A DNA stretch of 64,000 nt from assembly GCA_963728155.1 (NCBI GenBank), contig CAVSJF010000011.1, positions 192,936 through 256,935 on the forward strand. Direction: 5' to 3'. Under the pieces are notes generated by a model. The model was not told where the DNA came from. It searched no databases and saw only the letters and a list, made by a program, of their open reading frames with translations. Numbering within the stretch: position 1 is the stretch's first letter; each line of letters opens with the position of its first letter. A program made the translations under genes and the position numbers. This document shows, piece by piece, positions 57,210 to 64,000 of the stretch. The DNA is from JACVRW01 sp963728155. Lineage in GTDB: Bacteria > Actinomycetota > Thermoleophilia > Solirubrobacterales > Thermoleophilaceae.

Positions 57210-58097
57210 GTGATCCGCAGGCTTCCCCACGTCGACCGCGTGGGCATCGAGGAGCGCGCGGCCACCCTGGGCAAGCGCTCGATCAAGACGAGCGCCAAGC
57301 AGCAGGGCATCCGCCTCGCGGTGTCGATGACCGACCTCACTACGCTCGAGGGCGCCGACACCCCGGGCAAGGTGCGCCACCTCTGCGCCAAGGCGGTCGT
57401 GCCCGCGCCCACGATGCCCGAGATCCCCTCCTGCGCCGCGGTCTGCGTGTACCCGGCCCTGATCGGCGTGGTGGGCGAGGCCCTGGAGGGCACAGGTGTG
57501 AAGGCAGCTTCGGTGGCCACCGCGTTCCCGAGCGGCCAGGCGTCACTCGCCGTGAAGCTGCGCGACACCGAGGAGGCCGTGGCTTCCGGCGCCGACGAGA
57601 TCGACATGGTCATCTCCCGGCAGGCCTTCCTCGCCGGCGAGGACACGCGCGTGATGGAGGAGATCGTGCGCGTGAAGGAGGTCTGCGGCGACGCCCACCT
57701 GAAGGTGATCCTCGAGACCGCGGAGCTCGGCTCCTACGACCACGTGCGCCACGCCTCGATGCTGGCGATGGAGGCGGGCGCGGACTTCATCAAGACCTCC
57801 ACCGGCAAGGCGGCCAGCGGTGCCACGCCGGGCGTGACCCTTGTGATGCTCGAGGCGATCCGCGACTACGCCGAGCGCAGTGGGCGCGCCGTGGGCATGA
57901 AGGCCGCGGGCGGGGTGTCGACCAGCAAGGCCGCGCTGCACCGCCTGGTGTTGGTCAAGGAGACGCTCGGCGACGAGTGGCTGACCCCCGATCGCTTTCG
58001 CATCGGCGCCTCGTCGCTGCTCAACGATCTTCTGATGCAGTACCAGAAGACCGAGACCGGGCGCTACGGCCGCGCCGAGGACTTCTCGAAGGAATGA
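57210..58097 (+). CDS. deoC: Deoxyribose-phosphate aldolase
   Basis: 295 residues. VSMTDLTTLEGADTPGKVRH, VCVYPALIG, VATAFPSGQA, EIDMVISRQAFLAG and KVILETAELGS are followed by the Schiff-base Lys in FIKTSTGKAASGAT and MKAAGGVSTSKAA. It splits deoxyribose 5-phosphate to acetaldehyde and glyceraldehyde 3-phosphate. I use GTG at 57210; CATACT ends 6 bases before it. ATGA overlap with the next gene. Confidence 0.94.
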   Translation: MIRRLPHVDRVGIEERAATLGKRSIKTSAKQQGIRLAVSMTDLTTLEGADTPGKVRHLCAKAVVPAPTMPEIPSCAAVCVYPALIGVVGEALEGTGVKAASVATAFPSGQASLAVKLRDTEEAVASGADEIDMVISRQAFLAGEDTRVMEEIVRVKEVCGDAHLKVILETAELGSYDHVRHASMLAMEAGADFIKTSTGKAASGATPGVTLVMLEAIRDYAERSGRAVGMKAAGGVSTSKAALHRLVLVKETLGDEWLTPDRFRIGASSLLNDLLMQYQKTETGRYGRAEDFSKE

Positions 58098-59551
58098 GCA
58101 CCGGGGTCCGCCGCCAGGTCGCGTGGGACTACGCGCCCGCTCCCGAGTCGCCGGACCACGTTCGGCTGCGCGACTCGTACGGTCTCTTCATCGGGGGCGA
58201 GTTTCGCGACCCGCTCGACGGCCGCCGCGTGCCCACGGTCAACCCGGCCACCGAGGAGCCGCTGGCCGAGGTGGCCTTCGCCGGCGAGGCCGACCTGCGC
58301 GCCGCAGTGGAAAGCGCCCGGGCCGCCCAGCCCCGCTGGGCCGCGCTGCCCGGCCTGGAGCGCGGCAAGTACCTCTTCCGCGTGGCCCGGCTGATTCAGG
58401 AGCGGGCACGCGAGCTGGCGGTGGCGGAGACGATGGACGGCGGCAAGCCGATCCGCGAATCGCGCGACATCGACGTGCCCCTGGCCGCGGCGCATTTCTT
58501 CCACTACGCCGGCTGGGCGGACAAGCTCGGCTACGGCATGGGCGGGCGGACGGTGGCTCCCCACGGGGTGGCCGCGCAGATCGTGCCCTGGAACTTCCCC
58601 CTGCTGATGGCGGCCTGGAAGCTGGCGCCCGCGCTCGCGTGCGGCAACGCGGCGATCCTCAAGCCCGCCGAGACCACCCCGCTCACGGCGCTGCTGCTGG
58701 CGGAGATCCTCCAGGAGGCCGAGCTGCCCGCCGGGGTGGTGGCGATCGTCCCCGGCGACGGCGCCGCGGGTGCCTCGCTCGTCCGCCAGCCCGACATCGA
58801 CAAGGTCGCCTTCACCGGATCTACCGCCGTGGGCAAGGACATTCAGGCGGCGCTCGCGGGCCGGGGCGTTCCACTGACTCTCGAGCTGGGCGGCAAGTCG
58901 GCCAACATCGTGTTCGAGGACGCCGCGCTCGACCAGGCGGTGGAGGGAATCGTCAACGGGATCTTCTTCAACCAGGGCCACGTGTGCTGCGCGGGCTCGC
59001 GCCTGTTGATCCAGGAGAGCGTGGCCAACGAGGTGATCGGCAAGCTGTGGGAGCGGATGGGCCGACTGCGCGTGGGCGATCCGCTCGACAAGAACACCGA
59101 CGTCGGCGCGATCAACTCGCGCGAGCAGCTGGCGCGCATCGAGGAGCTGGTGGCGGCGGGCGAGGGCGAGGGTGCGGTGCGGCGCACCGTGGCCTGCGAC
59201 CTGCCCGAGCGGGGCTACTGGTTCGCGCCCACGATCTTCACCGAGGTGGCGCCGGCTCATCGGATCGCCTACGAGGAGATCTTCGGGCCGGTGCTGTCGG
59301 TGCTGACCTTCCGCACACAGGCCGAGGCGATCGACAAGGCCAACAACTCGAAGTACGGGCTGGCCGCGGGCATCTGGACCGACAAGGGAGCCAAGGCCTT
59401 CGAGGTGGCGGCCGCCCTGCAGGCCGGGGTGGTGTGGCAGAACACGTTCAACCACTTCGACCCGTCCGCGGCGTTCGGCGGCTACAAGGAGAGCGGCTTC
59501 GGCCGCGAGGGCGGTCCGGCCGGGCTGCGGCCGTACCTGAGGGTCCGATGA
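58094..59551 (+). CDS. Aldehyde dehydrogenase
   Basis: 485 residues with complete active site: PWNFPLLMAAWKLAPALACG, LKPAETTPLTALLLAE, FTGSTAVGKDI, Glu in LELGGKSANIVFED and Cys in NQGHVCCAGSRLL. EEIFGPVLSVL and SAAFGGYKESGFGREGG finish it. Coupled to deoC, it likely oxidises the acetaldehyde released. NAD is the probable acceptor. Confidence 0.93.
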   Translation: MSTGVRRQVAWDYAPAPESPDHVRLRDSYGLFIGGEFRDPLDGRRVPTVNPATEEPLAEVAFAGEADLRAAVESARAAQPRWAALPGLERGKYLFRVARLIQERARELAVAETMDGGKPIRESRDIDVPLAAAHFFHYAGWADKLGYGMGGRTVAPHGVAAQIVPWNFPLLMAAWKLAPALACGNAAILKPAETTPLTALLLAEILQEAELPAGVVAIVPGDGAAGASLVRQPDIDKVAFTGSTAVGKDIQAALAGRGVPLTLELGGKSANIVFEDAALDQAVEGIVNGIFFNQGHVCCAGSRLLIQESVANEVIGKLWERMGRLRVGDPLDKNTDVGAINSREQLARIEELVAAGEGEGAVRRTVACDLPERGYWFAPTIFTEVAPAHRIAYEEIFGPVLSVLTFRTQAEAIDKANNSKYGLAAGIWTDKGAKAFEVAAALQAGVVWQNTFNHFDPSAAFGGYKESGFGREGGPAGLRPYLRVR

Positions 59552-60357
59552 CCGAGCGGCTCGGAGTTCGCAAGACCTACAAGCTCTACGTGGACGGTGC
59601 CTTCGTGCGCTCGGAGTCGGGGCGCTACGAGCGCCACGGCGATCACAATGTGCCGCGCGGCTCTCGCAAGGACGTGCGCGACGCGGTCAAGGCGGCGCGC
59701 GCCGCGGCCGGGCCGTGGGCGGGGCGAACCGCGTACAACCGCGGCCAGATTCTGTACCGCGCGGCCGAGGCGCTCGAATCGCACGAGCTCGGGGTGGAGC
59801 GGGCGGAGACGGACGCCTCCATCGACGTGCTCGTGCACTACGCGGGCTGGACCGACAAGCTGCAGCCGGTGCTCGGGGGAATCAACCCGGTGGCCGCTCC
59901 CTTTCTGTCCTTCTCGCTCCCCGAGCCGACGGGTGTGGTGGGCATCATCGCGCCCGGCGAGCCCGAGCTGCTGGGCCTGATCGCCGAGCTGGCGCCGGCG
60001 CTCGCCGCAGGCAACACGGTGGTGGCCGCGCTGTCGGAGGAGCGGCCGCTCGCCGGGCTCGATCTGGCCGAGGTGCTGGGGGTGGCCGACGTGCCGGGCG
60101 GAGTCGTGAACCTGCTTTCGGGGCGACGCGAGGAGCTGGCTCTGGCGCTGGCCGCCCACCCTGGGGTGAACGCCCTGGTCGACGCCTCCGGCGACTCGGC
60201 GCTGGCCGCGGAGATCGACAAGCTCGCTGCCGAGAGCGTGACGCGAGTCCGCCATGCGGTGGCGAGCGCAAGCTACGAGGCGGCGACCGCGGATCCGCTG
60301 TCGGCGCTCGAGGCGGTGACCGAGCTGAAGACGGCCTGGCACCCGGTGGGGGCTTAG
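59548..60357 (+). CDS. Aldehyde dehydrogenase-like protein lacking the catalytic half
   Basis: 269 residues. The NAD-binding half is recognisable: KTYKLYVDGAFVRSESGRYE, AVKAARAAAGPWAGRTAYNR, LVHYAGWTDKLQPVLGG and LPEPTGVVGIIAPGEPELLG. The IAPGEP segment replaces the PWNFP with its catalytic Asn. It ends near the middle of the fold, with no ELGG Glu and no GQ-C-CAG Cys, so it cannot be an active dehydrogenase. ATGA coupling to the full enzyme suggests a structural partner. The frame is intact. Confidence 0.8.
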   Translation: MTERLGVRKTYKLYVDGAFVRSESGRYERHGDHNVPRGSRKDVRDAVKAARAAAGPWAGRTAYNRGQILYRAAEALESHELGVERAETDASIDVLVHYAGWTDKLQPVLGGINPVAAPFLSFSLPEPTGVVGIIAPGEPELLGLIAELAPALAAGNTVVAALSEERPLAGLDLAEVLGVADVPGGVVNLLSGRREELALALAAHPGVNALVDASGDSALAAEIDKLAAESVTRVRHAVASASYEAATADPLSALEAVTELKTAWHPVGA

Positions 60358-60383
60358 AGGTCTGTCGGCGCCATTGCTGCCGA

Positions 60384-60872
60384 GTGCGTAAGCGGATCAG
60401 AGCTGTGCTGGGAAGCCTCGTCTTCCTCGTGGCGGCCCCAGGCACGATGGCGGGGCTCGTGCCATGGCTGCTGACCGAATGGCGCTCGACCGATCCGTGG
60501 CTTGGGCTTCAGGTTCTCGGCGTCGCTCTGATCGGGGCCGGTGCGAGCGTGCTGATCAGCGCCTTCGCGCGTTTCGCGCTCGAAGGCATCGGCACGCCGG
60601 CGCCGGTGGCCCCGACCGAGAAGCTGGTCGTCGGGGGCCTGTACCGCTACGTGCGTAATCCGATGTACGTCGCCGTGGCGGCCGTCATCTTCGGGCAGGC
60701 CCTGCTGCTGGGACGGCCGATCCTTCTCGTCTACGGGCTGAGCTTCCTGGTCCTGGTGGCAGCCTTCGTGAAGCTCTATGAAGAGCCGGTGCTGAGCGAG
60801 CGCTACGGCGATGATTACGACCGCTACCGGCGCGAAGTCCCGGCCTGGAGGCCGCGGCTGCGTCGCTCGTAG
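60384..60872 (+). CDS. Isoprenylcysteine methyltransferase-like membrane protein
   Basis: 162 residues, four membrane helices. GLYRYVRNPMYVAVAAVIFG and YEEPVLSERYGDDYDRYRRE are the signature of the ICMT/PEMT-like family, the likely S-adenosylmethionine site. GTG at 60384 is the first start after the pseudo-dehydrogenase. Substrate unknown. Confidence 0.85.
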   Translation: MRKRIRAVLGSLVFLVAAPGTMAGLVPWLLTEWRSTDPWLGLQVLGVALIGAGASVLISAFARFALEGIGTPAPVAPTEKLVVGGLYRYVRNPMYVAVAAVIFGQALLLGRPILLVYGLSFLVLVAAFVKLYEEPVLSERYGDDYDRYRREVPAWRPRLRRS

Positions 60873-60885
60873 TCAAGCGCCGCAG

Positions 60886-62604
60886 TCAGTCGAGCGCGCC
60901 CTCGAGCCGCAGCACCCGCCGCAGGATCGCCAGCGACGACGCGTAGGTCGAGTCCATCCCGTAGTACGAGAGCCCGCGGGCACCCAGCGTGCGCGCCTGC
61001 GTGTAGGGCGTGTCGGACGCGTAGTGGATGATCCCGAAGTCGAGGGGCAGCTTGGAGAAGTTCACCGCCTCGCCCACCGGGTGGCGATCCGCGTCGGCGA
61101 TCTCGTAGATCGCGCTGCAGTAGGGCCCGGCCTCCATCTCGACCACGGTGAAGGCCTCGCGGTAATAGAAGTCGAGGTAGGCGCGGTTCTGCAGGAACGT
61201 GCTCTTGACCGTGACCGCGCGCTGATTGTCGAGGCCGCTGCCGAAGCGCAGGTCGCCGGCCAGGTCGTCGACCCCGAACGCGTTGTCGAGCCAGTAGGTG
61301 GTGCCGGAGTGCTCGTCGTGGACGACGTTCGAGAGCATCACGTCGCCCACGTCGGCGTTGAGCGTGGCCGCCTTGCCCAGCACGTACACGCCCTTGAGCA
61401 TCGCCGCGTCCACCGCCACCTCGCGCAGGATGTTGTAGGCGGCCAGGCCGAGCGGGTAGTCGATGTTCACCACCACCGCCTCGCTGGCGGCCAGCGCCTC
61501 GCCGTCCACCTCGCCTAGGCGGGGGTCGAGGCGGTCGGGCAGCAGCTTGGCCAGCGGGATGATCTGCGCCGGAACCCTCAGCGCGGTTCGGCTGCGCAGG
61601 TGCGACACGCCGCACTCCTGCTCGGAGCGCCGGCGCGCCTGGCGGCCCTCCTCGCCGTGTGAGTCGAAGTACAGGCGCGCGGCGAAGTAGAGGAAGTTCT
61701 CCCACGAGCCCTCGGTGCGGTCCTCGCGGAAGGCCGACAGCTCCTCGCGCAGGATGTCGCTCTCGGGCAGCGACTCCACGAACTCGATCAGCGCCTGCTC
61801 GCGCTCGCGCGCGATGCCGGTGAGGATGTTGACCAGGCTGTGGGTGTTGGAGCTGACGAAGTACATGGGCGCGTCGCCCAGGCCCTGCTCGGCCAGTGAG
61901 TCGTGCACCGGGGTCCACCAGCGCCGCGTCATGCGCGCGTAGCCCACCTGGGTGCCGCCGAGCATGCGCACACGCAGGCTCATGCTCCCCTGCGCGACCT
62001 GCTGCAACCGCTCGTAGAAGCGCTCGCCCCAGGCGGCGCGCAGGCGGGCCCAGTCCGCCCCCGTCCCGCCCAGGGCCGCGGCGCAGTCCTCGGGCGAGGG
62101 CACCGCGTCAGGCGGCCAGCCCGCGGCGCGCTGGCGTACCCGCAGCTTGTTCCATTCGATCTGGAAGGCCACGAGCGTGGGAATCAGGTCGTCCACGTCG
62201 GAGGCGCTCGCCAGCAGCACGGCATGGGTGCCGTCGCCTGCGTCGTGCCAGCGGCGCCGGCGCGCGGGAGCGTCGGCCTCCTCCCAATCGTCGATCACGA
62301 TGCCGTTGCGCGCGAAGACCTCGGCCTCCTGGCCCATGATCACCAGGCGGGCGCCCGCGATGTGGTCGGGCAGCCGGCGGATGGCGTAGATGAAGGCGCC
62401 AAGGTCGGGCTCGTCGGAGCCGGCCAGCGGATGGAGGCTCGAGTTGATCTGCCGGTGGGCGGACTCGAGCACGCGCAGCGCGGTCTCACCGCTCGAGCGC
62501 AGCAGTGTGTTGTAGGTGCGCTGGTAGAGCTCGACCTCGTCGCTGAGGCGGGCCGACGACCCCTCATCAGCGGGGCCGGCCAGTGTGATGCGCGAGACCA
62601 CCAC
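60886..62604 (-). CDS. 572-residue protein with phosphorylase-like C-terminal half
   Basis: The N-terminal part (about 1-330) is helical (LYQRTYNTLLRSSGETALRV, SSLHPLAGSDEPDLGAFIYA) with no family I can name surely. The C-terminal part (about 365-572) looks like the nucleoside phosphorylase fold: strand-turn VVVNIDYPLGLAAYN, then GKAATLNADVGDVMLSNVV, VVEMEAGPYCSAIYE resembling the nucleoside-binding E-M-E region, and HYASDTP where phosphorylases have the base-recognising Asp. It starts 3 bases after the nucleoside-type permease, so it is in that operon. Phosphorolysis or hydrolysis of an imported nucleoside is my inference. Confidence 0.55.
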   Translation of the reverse strand: MVVSRITLAGPADEGSSARLSDEVELYQRTYNTLLRSSGETALRVLESAHRQINSSLHPLAGSDEPDLGAFIYAIRRLPDHIAGARLVIMGQEAEVFARNGIVIDDWEEADAPARRRRWHDAGDGTHAVLLASASDVDDLIPTLVAFQIEWNKLRVRQRAAGWPPDAVPSPEDCAAALGGTGADWARLRAAWGERFYERLQQVAQGSMSLRVRMLGGTQVGYARMTRRWWTPVHDSLAEQGLGDAPMYFVSSNTHSLVNILTGIAREREQALIEFVESLPESDILREELSAFREDRTEGSWENFLYFAARLYFDSHGEEGRQARRRSEQECGVSHLRSRTALRVPAQIIPLAKLLPDRLDPRLGEVDGEALAASEAVVVNIDYPLGLAAYNILREVAVDAAMLKGVYVLGKAATLNADVGDVMLSNVVHDEHSGTTYWLDNAFGVDDLAGDLRFGSGLDNQRAVTVKSTFLQNRAYLDFYYREAFTVVEMEAGPYCSAIYEIADADRHPVGEAVNFSKLPLDFGIIHYASDTPYTQARTLGARGLSYYGMDSTYASSLAILRRVLRLEGALD

Positions 62605-62607
62605 GCC

Positions 62608-63807
62608 TTACTCCTTCACGTAGGGCACGCCGATGGCGGCCGGAGGTCGGGAACGGCCGATCACACCCGCCACCACCACGAGCGTGAGCACGTAGGGCAG
62701 CGCCTGGAACAGGACGGCCAGCGAGTCCGAGAAGGCCGGCAGCCGCTGCGCCACCGCGCTGGAGAACCCGAACAGCAGCGCGCCCGCCAACGCGCCCCCG
62801 GGGCGCCAGTTGCCGAAGATCACCGCGGCGAGCGCGATGAAGCCGCGGCCGTCGGTCATCAACGGGTTGAACGTTCCCACGAGGCCGACCGACAGGTAGA
62901 CACCGCCCAGGGCGGCGAGGATCCCGGAGGACACCACGGCCAGATAGCGCGTGCGCATGACGGGCACCCCCACGCTGTCCGCCGCGCGGGGCTTCTCGCC
63001 CACCGAGCGCAGCCGCAATCCCCCCGGCGTGCGGAACAGATACAGCGCCAGCAGCGGCACCAGGATGAGGGCGACCCAGGTGAGGAGGTTCGCCTCGCCG
63101 ATCGCGTCGCCCACGAAGGGAATCTCCGTGACGCCGGGCAACGAGACCTCGGGCACCCGCGGCACGTTGCCCGGCGTCCCCTGCTGTCCGTAGTGGGCGA
63201 TGAACACATAGCCGGTGATGCCCACCGCCAGCAGGTTGATCGCTGTGCCGCCCACGACCTGATCGGCACGCAGGCTGATCGACAGGACGGCGTGCAGCAA
63301 GCCCATCGCCGCACCCGACGCCATTCCGATGACCGCGCCGAGGAGCCACGAGCCCGTGAGGTCCGCGCCGAAGATGCCGAAGAAGGCGCCCGTCAGCATC
63401 ATGCCCTCGAGGCCGATGTTGATCACACCGCTGCGCTCCGACAGGACGCCACCGAGCGCGGCGAAGGTGAGCGGGGTGGCAAAGCGCAGCATCGCGGCAA
63501 TCAGCGCCGACCACACGAACACGTCCTCGAGATGGCCGACTCCCGAACGGGTGGACACCACCGCCCCGATCGCTCCGACGACGCCGGCCACGATCGCCCC
63601 GTAGCCCAGGCGCTTCTCATCGTCGCGAAGGGCCACCACCCCCGCTCCCACCGCCATCGCGCCGACCAGCAACGAGGGTACGGGCGTCCGCACGAGCAGG
63701 GGCGGAAGGGCGATGAACCACGCCAGCGCCCCCAGGCCAAGGCCCAGCCAGCCCATGTGCTTGCCGGTCACCGCCGTGCGGGAAACCGCGTGAGTCGTCG
63801 CGCTCAC
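62608..63807 (-). CDS. ABC transporter permease, nucleoside/BmpA-linked (NupQ/YufQ-like)
   Basis: 399 residues, about 10 helices. FAALGGVLSERSGVINIGLE then GMMLTGAFFGIFGADL is the signature of this permease class; RTPGGLRLRSVGEKPRAADS is the cytoplasmic coupling loop and AALGGVYLSVGLVGTFNPLM follows. GTG overlaps the upstream permease stop (GTGA). Family members import purine and pyrimidine nucleosides with a BmpA-type lipoprotein and ATPase, probably encoded to the right. Confidence 0.88.
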   Translation of the reverse strand: MSATTHAVSRTAVTGKHMGWLGLGLGALAWFIALPPLLVRTPVPSLLVGAMAVGAGVVALRDDEKRLGYGAIVAGVVGAIGAVVSTRSGVGHLEDVFVWSALIAAMLRFATPLTFAALGGVLSERSGVINIGLEGMMLTGAFFGIFGADLTGSWLLGAVIGMASGAAMGLLHAVLSISLRADQVVGGTAINLLAVGITGYVFIAHYGQQGTPGNVPRVPEVSLPGVTEIPFVGDAIGEANLLTWVALILVPLLALYLFRTPGGLRLRSVGEKPRAADSVGVPVMRTRYLAVVSSGILAALGGVYLSVGLVGTFNPLMTDGRGFIALAAVIFGNWRPGGALAGALLFGFSSAVAQRLPAFSDSLAVLFQALPYVLTLVVVAGVIGRSRPPAAIGVPYVKE

Positions 63808-64000
63808 GCCGCCGGCTCCTCGCGCTTGCCCCTGACGAATAGCCCGCGCCCGCGCCGCAGCACGCCCAGCACCAGGACGTCGGCGCTGACCACGAGCACC
63901 ACCAGGCCCTGGATGATGTAGGTGAGGTACGAGGCCAGCTCAGGCTGGAAGACCTCCGGATCGAGATTGCGCTGGGAGGTGCCGCTGATCAGGGCGCCGA
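63804..64000 (-). CDS. ABC transporter permease (NupP-like), C-terminal part only
   Basis: The window edge cuts this gene; the last 65 codons are visible. The terminal helix YLTYIIQGLVVLVVSADVLV and basic tail LRRGRGLFVRGKREEPAA fit the second permease of nucleoside ABC importers. The TGA overlaps the next permease start. Confidence 0.75.
   Translation of the reverse strand, partial: GALISGTSQRNLDPEVFQPELASYLTYIIQGLVVLVVSADVLVLGVLRRGRGLFVRGKREEPAA

Overview
The window is GC-rich, tightly packed bacterial DNA with many GTG starts and many 1-, 4- or 8-base gene overlaps. Gene content points to Actinomycetota: ClpC with an N-terminal Clp repeat pair, WS/DGAT acyltransferase, a FAS-II operon with a MaoC-type dehydratase, PadR and GntR regulators, MmcQ/YjbR and GH6 proteins. 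A Thermoleophilia (Solirubrobacterales-like) origin is my best guess. That is inference, because there is no rRNA or tRNA gene here to settle it.

Layout. (1) 1-14.3 kb is an amine/one-carbon locus. It encodes a gamma-glutamylmethylamide synthetase-like enzyme (12957-14333), the three glutamate-synthase-like subunits of an N-methylglutamate synthase (mgsABC, 12835-9919), a four-subunit sarcosine oxidase/N-methylglutamate dehydrogenase (soxDAGB order, 9847-4768), formate-tetrahydrofolate ligase, a GntR regulator, and a second glutamine-synthetase-like gene followed by a second amidotransferase subunit cut by the left edge. The predicted route is amine to gamma-glutamyl amide to N-alkylglutamate to glutamate plus a C1 unit on tetrahydrofolate. 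Two promoters inside the locus share a near-identical palindrome, which I propose as the GntR operator. (2) 14.3-22.2 kb holds a cation/proton antiporter with an overlapping membrane sensor, a GAF/PucR regulator, an ammonium transporter followed by two small membrane proteins, lipoprotein-like proteins and a DNA methyltransferase repair protein. (3) 22.2-30.4 kb is housekeeping: clpC, lysS, greA, dus and a WS/DGAT gene. (4) 30.4-38.7 kb is a ten-gene fatty acid synthesis operon reading leftwards (fabD-fabH-fabG-acpP-fabF-accD-SGNH-maoC-fabI-coaX). (5) 38.7-42.5 kb has a two-component system and folP-folB-folK. (6) 42.5-51.7 kb is mixed: cytochrome c, HAD, metallophosphoesterase, a GH6-like secreted protein, an MFS pump with PadR/SDR/SnoaL genes, and a cupredoxin. 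(7) 52-64 kb has ftsH, hpt, a LOG protein, and a nucleoside/deoxyribose locus: deoB, deoC, two aldehyde dehydrogenases (one lacking its catalytic half), nucleoside-type ABC permeases, and an unassigned 572-residue protein whose C-terminal half resembles nucleoside phosphorylases.

Data quality matters here. About thirty reading frames are broken by single-base indels, densest at 27.8-39.3 kb and mostly in essential genes, while other long genes are intact. I read these as sequencing or assembly errors and give one span per gene, with the break positions. Start codons often lie 6-7 bases downstream of a -10-like hexamer, which suggests frequent leaderless transcripts.
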